Assembly (NCBI GenBank): GCA_014647935.1 | Contig: BMQD01000001.1 | Coordinates: 372,001 to 436,000, forward strand | Direction of reading: 5' to 3' | DNA length: 64,000 nt | DNA from: Planomonospora parontospora | Lineage (GTDB): Bacteria > Actinomycetota > Actinomycetes > Streptosporangiales > Streptosporangiaceae | Shown: positions 8,319 through 18,130 of the stretch, one piece after another | Numbering within the stretch: position 1 is the first letter of the stretch | How the letters are laid out: each line of letters starts with the position of its first letter | Notes under the pieces: model-generated | What the model saw: the letters and a program-made list of their open reading frames with translations, nothing else | What the model was told of the DNA's origin: nothing | Database searches by the model: none | Made by a program: the position numbers and the translations under genes

Positions 8319-8759
8319 ATGGCGGATCGGCGTACGTCCTGGCGAAGAGGCGCGCTGCTCGCGGTCGCGGCGCCCCTGGGAGTCGCGGTGGCGGTGGCCG
8401 CGAACCAGGTCCTCGACGACGGCGTGTGGGACTGGCGCTGGGGCCTGGCCGCGGTCGCGCTGTCGGCGGCCGCGCTCCTGGTCGGCGAACGGCTCACCGC
8501 CGTGCCCGCCGTACCGGAGAGCGGCGAGCGGCTCACCGACGCACCGGAGACCGGCTCACCCGCGACAGGACCGCAGGGACGGCCGAAGCCCGCAGCCACC
8601 GCTGAGCGGTCTGAGGCACCGGCGCCTCCCGCGCGCGCCTACGGCGGTGACCACGTCGACTTCTCCGGCGGCGTCTTCAACGGTCCCGTCACCGGAAAGT
8701 CCGTCACCGGTCCCGCCTCCGCGGCCGACCCGCAGGGAGGATCCGATGCGCGCGGCTGA
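8319..8759 (+). CDS. Small predicted membrane protein with C-terminal NLR-matching motif
   Basis: A 146-residue protein of no family I recognise. A basic N-terminus (MADRRTSWRR) leads into two hydrophobic stretches at about residues 11-29 and 41-56 that could span the membrane as a hairpin. A Pro/Ala/Glu-rich, probably disordered stretch (60-108) follows, then GDHVDFSGGVFNGPVTGKSV at 110-129. That motif recurs with 16 of 20 identical residues at residues 6-25 of the next protein, whose gene overlaps this one by 14 bases. Known bacterial amyloid-signalling pairs join an effector to an NLR in just this way, so I infer a membrane-acting effector. The start is supported by AGGATGAGG upstream of ATG. 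Confidence 0.75.
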   Translation: MADRRTSWRRGALLAVAAPLGVAVAVAANQVLDDGVWDWRWGLAAVALSAAALLVGERLTAVPAVPESGERLTDAPETGSPATGPQGRPKPAATAERSEAPAPPARAYGGDHVDFSGGVFNGPVTGKSVTGPASAADPQGGSDARG

Positions 8760-8820
8760 CGGCGACCACGTCGACTTCTCCGGCGGGACCTTCAACGGCG
8801 AGGTCATCGGCAAGAACGTC
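8646..8820 (+). repeat. Duplicated 60-bp motif-coding segment spanning two genes
   Basis: Bases 8646-8705 (end of the small membrane gene) and 8761-8820 (start of the NB-ARC gene) encode the same 20-residue motif. A 23-base stretch is identical (8649-8671 and 8764-8786), while elsewhere third codon positions differ. The pattern suggests an old duplication or exchange kept by selection on the peptide: aromatic and hydrophobic residues separated by Gly, Asn and Ser, as in beta-arch amyloid motifs. Confidence 0.85.
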
Positions 8821-10881
8821 GGGAGAGAAGAGCACCATCACCATTACCCGCGGCCTGAGCCCGCGCCCGGGCGGATCGTCGAGGGCGACGACATCCCGGG
8901 GCGGCCTCCCGCGTTCCAGCCGCGGGAGGACCTCCTGGCTCGCGTGCACGCCGCCCACGCCGGAGTGAAGGGAGCGGCGGCGGTCTGCGCGGTGATCGGT
9001 GCCCCCGGGGTCGGAAAGACCCTGCTGGCCGCCTCCTACGCCTGGGACCGCCAGGCGGCCGGCTGGCCGCTGATCGTCTGGATCGCGGCCGAGACCGAGG
9101 ACCGGATCCTGGCCGGACTGGACGCCCTGGCCACCCGGCTGGGCGTGCGCGGCGCCGACGACGACGCCGAGACCGCCGCGCGCAAGGCCAGGGCGTGGCT
9201 GGCCGCCCGTACCGAACCGGGGCTGGTGGTGTTCGACAACGCCGCCGACGTGGTGCCGGTACGGCGCTGGTGCCCGGCCACCGGCGCCGTCCGGGTGCTC
9301 GTCACCTCCCGCAACCGCGCCTTCGGCCGCCACTGCGCCACCGTCGAGGTCGAGGTCTTCACCCCCGGTCAGGCGCGGGCGTACCTGGCCGAGCGCACCG
9401 GCCGGGACGACGCGGCCGGTGCCGCCGAGCTCGCCGCCGAGCTCGGCCACCTGCCGCTGGCACTGGCCCAGGCGGCGTCGTTCGTCTCCCGCCGCCACCT
9501 CACGTATGCCGACTACCTGCACAGGCTTCGGTCGTTCCCGCTGGAGCAGCACCTGCGCAGCCGGGCCGAAGACGCCTACCCGGTCGGCACCGCGCAGGCG
9601 GTCCTGCTGTCGGTGGCCCAGGCCGAAGGCTCCGTCGAGGGCGCCAGGGAGACACTGGAGACGCTGGCGGTGCTGTCGCCGGCGGGCGTCCCCCGCGCCC
9701 TGCTGCACACCGCGGCGAACCCGGCGGGCACGCCGTCCGATCCCGCCGGGGAGACGGCCGGGCCGACCGGGGAGCGGCTCGACGAGATCCTGGCCGATCT
9801 GGCCGATGCCGCTCTGATCGGCTTCAGCGCGGACGGCTCGGCGGTTCTCATGCACCGCCTCGTCCAGCGCGTCCTGCGCGAGCGCGCCCACCACGACGAC
9901 CGGCTCCGGCGAGCCGTCGACGACGCCACGCGCCTGCTGGAGGCGTTCGCCGCCTCGATCCCGTACGGCGCCGCGGTCTGGGGTGCTCGCGCCGAGGTGG
10001 AGACCCTGCACGAGCACATCGACGTCCTGTACGCGATCGCCCGGCCCGCAGGTCTGCTGACCTCCGCCCTGATGGGGCGGCGCGGCGAGTGCGGCATCCG
10101 CCTGGCCGAGCTCGCCGACTTCGCCCGGGCCCTTCCCCTGCTGCGGGATCTGCTGGGCGACTACGAGCGGGTGCTGGGTGACGGCCATCCCGACACCGTG
10201 ATCGGCCGCTACTTCCTGGCCGAGGCCTGCCGGGCGGCGGGCCGCCCGGCCGAGGCCGTCCCCCTGTACGAACGCGCCGCGGCCGACGGCGAACGGGTCC
10301 TGGGACCGGACCATCCCTACGCCCTGGCCAACCGCTACGGCCTGGCCGAGGCCTATCGGGCGGCGGGCCGCCTGGCCGAGGCCGTCCTTCTGCACGAACG
10401 CACCTGGGCGGATCGCGCCCGGCTGCTGGGCGGGGGCCACCGGGAGACCCTGACCAGTGCCGACAAGGTGGCCAGCCTCTACGAGGAGACCGGTCGCCTG
10501 GACGACGCCCTCCCGCTGTACCGGGCCGTTCTGGATGTCCGCGAACGGGCCTTCGGACCCGATGACCCGGACACGCTGACCAGTCGCAACAACCTGGCCA
10601 ACGCCTACCGGGAGGCAGGCCGTCCGGAGGAGGCGGTCTCCCTGTGTCAGAGCGTCCTGGCCGCCCGTGAGCGGGTCCTCGGTGCCGAACACCCCCACAC
10701 GCTGATCAGCCGGAGCAATCTGGCCGGCGCCTATCTGGCGGCGGGCCGTCCGGACGACGCCGTCCTCCTGCACGAACGCGTCCTGGAGGTCCGCGAGCGG
10801 GTGCTGGGGCCGGAGCACCCGCGGACACTGATCAGCCGGAGCAATCTGGCCGAGGCCCGTCGGGCGGCAGGCCGCGGATGA
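8746..10881 (+). CDS. NB-ARC/TPR NLR-like ATPase with N-terminal amyloid-like motif
   Basis: A 711-residue STAND ATPase. Residues 6-25 carry the motif shared with the preceding protein; an acidic and His-rich linker follows. The NB-ARC core has Walker A GAPGVGKT (85-92), Walker B LVVFDNA (160-166), sensor VLVTSRN (184-190), GHLPLAL (234-240) and an MHD-like MHRLVQ (369-374). From about residue 460 it is built of 42-residue kinesin-light-chain-type TPRs (ERVLGxxHPxTLxSRxNLAxAYRxAGRxxEAVxL pattern). The last repeat stops halfway. ATG 8746 has GGGAGG six bases upstream. The family senses ligands through TPRs and oligomerises; several relatives act in phage defence. The role here is inferred. Confidence 0.88.
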   Translation: MRAADGDHVDFSGGTFNGEVIGKNVGREEHHHHYPRPEPAPGRIVEGDDIPGRPPAFQPREDLLARVHAAHAGVKGAAAVCAVIGAPGVGKTLLAASYAWDRQAAGWPLIVWIAAETEDRILAGLDALATRLGVRGADDDAETAARKARAWLAARTEPGLVVFDNAADVVPVRRWCPATGAVRVLVTSRNRAFGRHCATVEVEVFTPGQARAYLAERTGRDDAAGAAELAAELGHLPLALAQAASFVSRRHLTYADYLHRLRSFPLEQHLRSRAEDAYPVGTAQAVLLSVAQAEGSVEGARETLETLAVLSPAGVPRALLHTAANPAGTPSDPAGETAGPTGERLDEILADLADAALIGFSADGSAVLMHRLVQRVLRERAHHDDRLRRAVDDATRLLEAFAASIPYGAAVWGARAEVETLHEHIDVLYAIARPAGLLTSALMGRRGECGIRLAELADFARALPLLRDLLGDYERVLGDGHPDTVIGRYFLAEACRAAGRPAEAVPLYERAAADGERVLGPDHPYALANRYGLAEAYRAAGRLAEAVLLHERTWADRARLLGGGHRETLTSADKVASLYEETGRLDDALPLYRAVLDVRERAFGPDDPDTLTSRNNLANAYREAGRPEEAVSLCQSVLAARERVLGAEHPHTLISRSNLAGAYLAAGRPDDAVLLHERVLEVRERVLGPEHPRTLISRSNLAEARRAAGRG

Positions 10882-10933
10882 CGCCGTCCGGCAGCGGTCC
10901 GCGGCCGCCCGGCGGCACCCGGAGCGGGCGTCC

Positions 10934-11659
10934 TCAGCCCTCCAGCCAGACGTAGCCGGCGAACCGGCCGGTCGGACGCCGCCTGCGGTGGGAGAACAGC
11001 TCGGGCGACTCGATCGTGCAGCGGGCGTCGTGCCGTACGTCGCCGACCCCGGCCCCGGCGAGCTGCGCGGCGATGCCCGCCCGCACGTCCACGGCGGGCG
11101 TGCCCCGGCGGGTGGTGGCCCAGGCCTCGGGCACCGCCGCGGCCACCTCGTCCCGCATCGCGGCGGGGACCTCGTAGCAGAGCCCGCACGCCGACGGCCC
11201 GACGAGGGCGGTCATCCGAGCCGGTTCGGCCCCGCGCTCCGCCATCGCCGCGACCAGCGCGGGCACCACCCCGGCCACGGTGCCGGGCCGCCCGGAGTGC
11301 GCCGCCCCCACGATCCCGGCGACCGGGTCGGCCACCAGCACCGGGGCGCAGTCGGCCACCAGCACGCACAGCGCCAGCCCGGGGACATCGGTGAGGACGG
11401 CGTCCAGCGGCGGGGGGTCCTCCCCGAACGGCCCGGTGACATGGCGTGCGTCGGCTCCGTGGACCTGGCGCATGAACACCACGCGGGCCGGGTCCACACC
11501 GAGGTCGGCGGCCGTCTTGTCCCGGTTGCGCAGCACCGCCCCCGGGTCGTCCCCGACGGCCCCGCCGAGGTTGCGGCTGTCGTACGGCTCGGCGCTCACC
11601 CCGCCGTGCCGGTCGGTGAATGCGGCCTGGACACCGGGGGCGAGCTGGATGCGGTCCAC
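10934..11659 (-). CDS. pgeF: Peptidoglycan editing factor / YfiH-type purine nucleoside phosphorylase-laccase fold
   Basis: A 241-residue protein of the YfiH (Cu-oxidase_4) family. The zinc-binding set is visible: RQVHGADAR, LVADCAPVLV with the Cys, and GAAHSGRPG with the second His. Family members have been shown to act on purine nucleosides and to correct misincorporated Ser in peptidoglycan precursors; the exact role in actinomycetes is less certain. The start is GTG 11659, with no convincing Shine-Dalgarno sequence upstream. It ends 52 bases from the end of the convergent NB-ARC gene. Confidence 0.9.
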   Translation of the reverse strand: MDRIQLAPGVQAAFTDRHGGVSAEPYDSRNLGGAVGDDPGAVLRNRDKTAADLGVDPARVVFMRQVHGADARHVTGPFGEDPPPLDAVLTDVPGLALCVLVADCAPVLVADPVAGIVGAAHSGRPGTVAGVVPALVAAMAERGAEPARMTALVGPSACGLCYEVPAAMRDEVAAAVPEAWATTRRGTPAVDVRAGIAAQLAGAGVGDVRHDARCTIESPELFSHRRRRPTGRFAGYVWLEG

Positions 11660-11829
11660 CGGGGGAGGGTATCAGGACGGGCGCGCCGCAAGCCCGGGAC
11701 GGGGTTGGGAGGGAGACCCGGACCGGGGCGGGACGCGGGCGGGGCGACGGCCGGACGGAGGTCCGGGCCGGGACGGAGCGGGCGCGCTCAGGTCCGGTCG
11801 GGGCCGGTGTCTCCGGTCCCGGGCGGGGA

Positions 11830-13788
11830 TCAGTGCCAGAGGGTGACCTGGGTGCCCTGGGGGACCTGCTGCCCGCCCGGCGGGAGCTGCGCCAGGACCC
11901 GGCCCCGGTTCAGCCCCTTCTTCACCTTCACCCGGAATCCGGCCGCGCTCAGCTCGTCGCGCGCGGCCCGGACGTCCTTGTAGACCACGTTGGGGATGAC
12001 GATGACGTTGTCGTCCTCGTTGGCGTTCTCGCCGTTGTTCTCCCAGGGCCAGTGCCACTCGCCGTTGTTGCAGGCAGACAGGGTCATCCGGGCCACCGAG
12101 CCCTTGTCGACCTCCGCGCCCGCCCGGGGGTCCTGGGCGATGACCGTGCACGGCTGGGCGGAGTCGGTCTGCTCGACGAACTCGGGCACGAAGCCGGCGC
12201 TCTCCAGGACGGTCCTGGCCTGGTCGCGGTGCATCCCCATGACGTCGGGCATCAGCAGGCCCGCGCTCACGTAGAGGTCGACCTTGCTGCCCTCCTTGAC
12301 CCGGTTGCCCACGGCCGGGCTGGTCCTCATCACCTGGCCGCGCGGGACGGTCTCGCTGGCCTGCTTCTTGACGTCGTCGACGGTCAGCCCGGCCGCGGCG
12401 ATCTTCTCCCGGGCCGCGTTGAGCTCCAGGCCGACCACGTTGGGCACGTTCACCCGCTTGGGACCCGCCGAGGCGATCAGGGTCAGCCGGGAGCCGGGCT
12501 TCACCTCGGCGCCCGCGGCGGGCACGGTGCGCAGCACGACGTCCTTGGGCACCTTCTCGTCGTGCTCGGCCGGCCCGATCTCGACGGCGAAGCCCTTCTG
12601 GCGGGCCTCGCCCGCGGCGAGCGTGACGTTCTGCTCGATCAGGCTGGGCACCACGACCGTGGTCTCCCGGGAGAACAGCCAGCCGGTCACACCGACTGCG
12701 GCGATCATCACCAGGGCCAGCACGGTCAGCAGGACCCAGCTCCCGCGGTTGCGGCCCCTGCGGGGCTCGGGCACGGCGGCGGCGCCGCCCGCGGCGGGCC
12801 CGGTCAGCACCTCGGCGCGGGGCTGGATCAGGGTCGGGTTGACCGGTGCGGGGTGGGCCGCGACGCCGTACGGCGGGGAGAGCGGGCCGGACGGGAGCGG
12901 GAGCGGCGGGACGGGGGCCGAGGGGATCGGGCCGCTCTCCCTGGGGAGCATGCGGTGCGCGTCCACCGCGGCGACCAGCAGCGCCTTGGCGTCCGCCGGA
13001 CGGGTCGCGGGGTCGCGGGCGGTGGCCTGGGCGACCAGGGTGTCCAGCAGCGGCGGGGAGCCCGGCAGCAGGGCGGAGGGCACCGGCACGGTGTCGTGGA
13101 CGTGCCGGTAGGCGATCGACATCGGGGTCTCGCCCTCGTACGGCTGGCGGCCGGTGAGGAGCTCGAACAGCATGATCCCGGCCGCGTAGACGTCGCTGCG
13201 CGCGTCGGCGGCGCCGGAGGTCACCTGCTCGGGCGACATGTAGCCGATGGTGCCGATCATGACGCCGGTGCGCGTCTGGTTGGTCGCCTCGACCGCGCGG
13301 GCCAGGCCGAAGTCCACGACCTTGACGCGCCCGTCGTCGGCGAGCAGGACGTTCTCCGGCTTGACGTCGCGGTGGACCAGCCCGGCCTGGTGCGCGGCGC
13401 CCAGGGCGGCGAGCACCGGGATCATGACCTCCAGGGCCTCGCGGGCGGGCAGCCTGCCCCGGTCGCGGAGCACGTCGCGCAGGGTGCGCCCCGGGACGTA
13501 CTCCATCGACAGGTAGACGACGTCGCCGTCGGTGCCCTGGTCGAAGACCTGCACCACGTTGGGGTGCGACAGGCTCGCCACCGACTTGGCCTCGCCGATG
13601 AACCGGCGCACGAAGGCGGGGTCCTCGGCGAGCCCGCGGTGCATCACCTTGACGGCGACCGTGCGGTCGAGCCGGACGTCCAGGGCCAGGTAGACGGTCG
13701 CCATGCCGCCCCGGGCGATCCGGGACTCGACGCGGTAACGCCCGTCGAGGAGTCTCCCGACGAGGGGATCGGTTGGCGTCGTGTCCAC
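11830..13788 (-). CDS. PASTA-repeat Ser/Thr protein kinase (PknB type)
   Basis: A 652-residue membrane kinase. The cytoplasmic kinase domain (about 15-275) has the Gly loop IARGGMATVY, Lys47 in AVKVMH, HRDVKPEN with Asp141, and DFG at 159-161. A Pro-rich linker leads to one membrane segment (about 340-362, WVLLTVLALVMIAAVGVTGW), then four extracellular PASTA repeats (VPSL, VPNVVGL, MPDVMG and IPNVVYK openings) of the type that senses muropeptides or lipid II. The third and fourth repeats are separated by a Trp/Asn/Glu-rich insert. Upstream, TAAACT lies about ten bases before the GTG, so the mRNA leader may be very short. The neighbourhood (thiG, metF, an Rv2175c-like gene) suggests that this is the local partner kinase of the Rv2175c-like protein. 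Confidence 0.95.
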   Translation of the reverse strand: MDTTPTDPLVGRLLDGRYRVESRIARGGMATVYLALDVRLDRTVAVKVMHRGLAEDPAFVRRFIGEAKSVASLSHPNVVQVFDQGTDGDVVYLSMEYVPGRTLRDVLRDRGRLPAREALEVMIPVLAALGAAHQAGLVHRDVKPENVLLADDGRVKVVDFGLARAVEATNQTRTGVMIGTIGYMSPEQVTSGAADARSDVYAAGIMLFELLTGRQPYEGETPMSIAYRHVHDTVPVPSALLPGSPPLLDTLVAQATARDPATRPADAKALLVAAVDAHRMLPRESGPIPSAPVPPLPLPSGPLSPPYGVAAHPAPVNPTLIQPRAEVLTGPAAGGAAAVPEPRRGRNRGSWVLLTVLALVMIAAVGVTGWLFSRETTVVVPSLIEQNVTLAAGEARQKGFAVEIGPAEHDEKVPKDVVLRTVPAAGAEVKPGSRLTLIASAGPKRVNVPNVVGLELNAAREKIAAAGLTVDDVKKQASETVPRGQVMRTSPAVGNRVKEGSKVDLYVSAGLLMPDVMGMHRDQARTVLESAGFVPEFVEQTDSAQPCTVIAQDPRAGAEVDKGSVARMTLSACNNGEWHWPWENNGENANEDDNVIVIPNVVYKDVRAARDELSAAGFRVKVKKGLNRGRVLAQLPPGGQQVPQGTQVTLWH

Positions 13789-13873
13789 CCGCCCGAGTTT
13801 AGGGGCGTTTTGCGGTCCGCATGGTCGGGGTGTTCCAAACCGATGCGCACAGCCGCCAGTTTTATCCGGATCT

Positions 13874-14911
<1,038 letters not shown>

Positions 14912-14915
<4 letters not shown>

Positions 14916-16213
14916 GACTGCTCCTGCGAACGGTGCTCCTGGAAACGGAGAGGCGAGCAGAGGGCCGCCAGTCCTTCGGGATCGCCGGACTCCTCGAGGA
15001 GGAGGTCGGCGGTGAGCGGGGCGAGCAGGACGCCGCCCCGGTGGTGCCCGGTGGCCATCAGCAGGCCCGGCAGGGCCGAGGAGCCGACCAGCGGCAGATT
15101 GTCCGGCGTGCCGGGGCGCAGCCCGGCCGTGACGTCGGCCACCTCCAGCTCGGTCACGCCCGGGACCAGCTCCCGCGCGTCGCGCAGCAGCTCCCACAGG
15201 CCGCCGGCGGTCACGCGGGTGTCGAAGCCGAGCTCCTCCTGGGTGGCGCCGAGGACCAGCTCCCCGTCACCGCGTGGGACCAGGTAGACCCGTGCGCCGT
15301 GCACGGCCCCGCGCACGCACCGGGAGAGCACCGGCTCGGTGGAGCGCAGCCGCATGATCTGCCCCTTGACCGGCCGGACCGGCGGGAGCGCCTCGGCGGG
15401 CAGCCCCTCCAGCGCGGTCCCCGACCAGGCCCCGGTCGCCAGGACCACCCGGTCGCCGCGGAGCACCCGGCCGCCGCGGGCCGCGTCTCCGCCCTCTCCG
15501 CCCTCTCCGCCCGGCCCGGCCCCGGACCCGGTGCCGGGCGCGAGGCGTACGCCGGTGACCGTGCCGCCGGAGCGCTCCAGCGCGACCGCCCGGGCGCGCA
15601 CCACGGGAACGCCGCGGCGCTCCAGTGCGGCCAGGAGCGCCGCGGTGACCCGGCGGGGGTCCACCCAGGCGTCCTCGCGGGCCAGCAGGCCGCCGCGGAC
15701 GGCGGGGGCGAGCATCGGCTCCAGCCGGCGGCACTCCCGGCCCGTCAGCCGCTCGACCGGCAGCCCCAGCACGCCCATGAACGCCGCCAGCTCGTCCAGG
15801 GCCGCCAGGTCGTCGGAGCCGAAGGCGACCTCCAGCGTGCCGTCGGTGCGGTAGTCGAGGACGTCCGCGCCCAGACCGCTGTCGGCGGCGAGTTCGGCCG
15901 CGAAGTCGGGCCAGCGGGCCAGTGAGGCCAGGCCCAGCCGGAGCAGCGGCTCCTCGGTGTAGGTGACCTCGCTGACCGGCGCCAGCATGCCCGCCGCGGC
16001 GTGCGAGGCGCCGGAGGCGGGGGCGGGGTCGGCCACCGCCACACGCAGTCCCCGGCGGGCCGCACGCCAGGCGGTGGAGAGGCCGGCGACCCCGCCGCCG
16101 ACGACGACGAGGTCGTAGGCGCCGGCCACCGGGCCGGACGCGGACAGCCCTGCGGACGGCCCGGTGGACGCGGTCGGTGCGGGGGACACCGGCACTGCGG
16201 TCTCGTGCGGCAT
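14912..16213 (-). CDS. thiO: Glycine oxidase ThiO
   Basis: A 433-residue FAD enzyme of the DAO family that oxidises glycine to dehydroglycine for thiazole formation. The dinucleotide motif [17 protein letters not shown] starts at residue 33, after a Pro/Ser/Ala-rich leader; ASHAAAGMLAP and RPGTPDNLPLVG near the C-terminus are typical. A Gly/Glu-rich insert (GTGSGAGPGGEGGEGG) of about 20 residues interrupts the middle. I place the start at ATG 16213, immediately 3' of the TPP riboswitch; the frame stays open upstream but that sequence is the riboswitch itself. The stop overlaps thiS. Confidence 0.93.
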
Positions 16214-16221
16214 GGATGCTC

Positions 16222-16396
16222 CGCTCCCTTCGCCGGCATGATCCGGATCAGGTTCCTGGCGGTCGAGGGCCCGCCGACGGCCGTGCCGCGGAGCCCGTAC
16301 ACCCGGCGGAGCGCGTGCCGCGCACCGCGGGCCCACCGGTCCGGCAGGTCCGTCGCCCTCCTCTCAGCCCGGTGCGTGCCGGGCTCCCGCGCGTCT
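16222..16396 (-). promoter_or_regulatory. TPP riboswitch (THI element) controlling thiO-thiS-thiG
   Basis: Read on the minus strand, the conserved elements appear in order: GGGAGCCCGGCAC, then GGGCTGAGAGGAGGG (the CUGAGA core, about 16357-16375), and then GAACCTGATCCGGATCATGCCGGCGAAGGGA (the pyrophosphate-sensing helix and closing P1, about 16226-16256). About 100 bases of strongly paired sequence lie between the two halves, so the P3 stem is greatly enlarged. It ends about 10 bases before the thiO ATG, leaving little room for a terminator; control is probably by hiding the ribosome-binding site. This accounts for most of the 16214-16516 gap. Confidence 0.95.
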
Positions 16397-16516
16397 TACG
16401 TCCTCCACCCTAAGGGCTCGTGGAGCACACTTATCGACGGGATGTGAGGTAAATGCCGTTTTCGTTATCGCAGACCTGATGGCCGAGGTCGGCCCCGCCG
16501 CTTAGGGTCATGAAGT

Positions 16517-17695
16517 GTGAATCATGTCGTGGTGGTGGGCGCCGGCCTGGCCGGGGTGCGGAGTGTCGAGGCGCTGAGGGCGCACGGGTTCGGCGGTGCG
16601 ATCACGTTGATCGGGGAGGAGCCGCACCGGCCCTACGACCGCCCGCCGCTGTCCAAGGCGGTGCTGCTCGGCGAGATCGACTCCACCGTCGTCGACTCCG
16701 ACCTGGGCGCGCTGGCGGTGGACCACCGCCCCGGAGTGGCCGCCAAGGGGCTGCGGGCGGGCGTGCTGGAGACGACCGAGGGCGAGCTGGCCTACGACGC
16801 GCTGGTCATCGCCACCGGCGCGAGCCCGATCCGGCTGCGCGGGGAGGGCCCGCAGCACGTGCTGCGCACCATCGACGACGCGCTCGGGCTGCGCGCCCTG
16901 CTCCGCCAGGGGCGCAGGGTCGCCGTCGTCGGTGCGGGCTGGATCGGCGCGGAGGTGGCCACCGCCGCACGCAGGGCCGGCTGCGAGGTGACCGTCGTGG
17001 AGGCGGCCGAGTGCCCGCTGGCCGCCGCGCTCGGCCCCGTGGGGGCCCACACCGCCCCCTGGTACGAACGGGCCGGCATCGACCTGCGGACGGGCGCGAT
17101 GGTGGCCTCCGTCGACCTCGGCGGGCTCACCCTCGTCGACGGCTCCACGGTCGAGGCCGACGTCGTCGTCACCGGCGTCGGGGTGCGTCCCTCGGTGGAC
17201 TGGCTGGCCGGCTCCGGGATCGAGCTGGACGACGGGGTCGTCACCGACGAGCACCTGCGCACCGCCCTGCCCGGGGTGGTCGCCGTGGGCGACTGCGCGG
17301 CCTGGTGGTCGCGCAGGTACGGCCGCCGCCTGCGGGTGGAGCACTGGGACACCGCGCTGAACTCCCCCGAGGTGGCCGCGGCCACGCTGCTGGGCGGTCC
17401 CGGGGAGGGCGCGGTCTACGACCCGGTCCCGTACTTCTGGTCCGAGCAGTTCGGCCACATGGTGCAGTACGCCGGGCACCACGCCGGCGCCCGCCTCGTC
17501 ATGCGCGGAGACCCCGTCGGCACCCGGTGGTCGGCCTGCTGGGTCACCGACGGGGGCACGCTCGCCGCGGTCCTGGCGGTGAACCTCCCCCGCGACCTGA
17601 TGCAGGGGCGCCGCCTCATCGAGGGCGGCCAGCACCTCGACGTCGATCGTCTGGCCGATCCTGCTGTAGCGTTGCGCGACTGTACGGCGGTGTGA
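16517..17695 (+). CDS. FAD-dependent ferredoxin reductase-like oxidoreductase
   Basis: A 392-residue NAD(P)H/FAD oxidoreductase of the rubredoxin/ferredoxin reductase family. It has the N-terminal FAD motif VVVVGAGLAGVRS, PYDRPPLSK, ATGASP, a second dinucleotide motif VAVVGAGWIGAEVA (about 131) for NAD(P)H, and the FAD-contacting VVAVGDCAAW (about 255). The C-terminal reductase domain with YFWSEQFGHMVQYAG is characteristic. No ferredoxin or P450 gene is adjacent, so its partner is unknown. GTG 16517 is directly at the conserved start. Confidence 0.85.
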   Translation: MNHVVVVGAGLAGVRSVEALRAHGFGGAITLIGEEPHRPYDRPPLSKAVLLGEIDSTVVDSDLGALAVDHRPGVAAKGLRAGVLETTEGELAYDALVIATGASPIRLRGEGPQHVLRTIDDALGLRALLRQGRRVAVVGAGWIGAEVATAARRAGCEVTVVEAAECPLAAALGPVGAHTAPWYERAGIDLRTGAMVASVDLGGLTLVDGSTVEADVVVTGVGVRPSVDWLAGSGIELDDGVVTDEHLRTALPGVVAVGDCAAWWSRRYGRRLRVEHWDTALNSPEVAAATLLGGPGEGAVYDPVPYFWSEQFGHMVQYAGHHAGARLVMRGDPVGTRWSACWVTDGGTLAAVLAVNLPRDLMQGRRLIEGGQHLDVDRLADPAVALRDCTAV

Positions 17696-17755
17696 CCGCA
17701 CCGTGAGATGCCGCGAGGTGTTTGGTGAAGGGCTCAATGTGGTAGTGGTGGGTTC

Positions 17756-18130
17756 GTGACGCTTTCTGTTGCGCAGATCGACCGGGAAACCGACGAACTG
17801 GTGGGCGAGTGGCTCACCTTGACCGAGGTCGCCAGGAGACTCGACCTCAGTGCCGGTCGCGCCAAGCAGCTCCTCAAGGACCACAAGATCATCGGAGTCC
17901 GGCGGGGCGGTGGTGAGCCCCAGGTGCCCGCCGCGTTCATCGCCGGAGGCGACGTCGTCAAGGGCCTGCCGGGCACGCTCACCGTGCTGCTCGACGCGGG
18001 ATACGACGACGTCGAGGCGCTCCGCTGGCTGTTCACCCCCGACGAGACCCTGCCGGGGTCGCCGGTCGACGCGATCCGCGCCGGCCGCCACACCGAAGTC
18101 AAGCGGCGTGCCCAGACCCTCGGTTTCTGA
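17756..18130 (+). CDS. Rv2175c-like DNA-binding protein
   Basis: A 124-residue protein matching the mycobacterial Rv2175c family: a winged helix-turn-helix ([32 protein letters not shown], residues about 19-51) followed by the Rv2175c C-terminal domain with a [21 protein letters not shown] segment. In Mycobacterium tuberculosis the orthologue is phosphorylated by a neighbouring membrane kinase on its N-terminal tail, which reduces DNA binding. Here the N-terminal tail has Thr2, Ser4 and Thr12 as possible acceptors and a PASTA kinase gene lies 4 kb away. It overlaps thiE by 23 bases. Confidence 0.85.
   Translation: MTLSVAQIDRETDELVGEWLTLTEVARRLDLSAGRAKQLLKDHKIIGVRRGGGEPQVPAAFIAGGDVVKGLPGTLTVLLDAGYDDVEALRWLFTPDETLPGSPVDAIRAGRHTEVKRRAQTLGF

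Noticed and set aside
4328-8599. Very long minus-strand open frame (over 1400 codons)
   Set aside because: GC-skew shadow of the + strand purine genes; the translation is Gly/Arg/Pro-rich with no domain, and the + strand genes are unambiguous.
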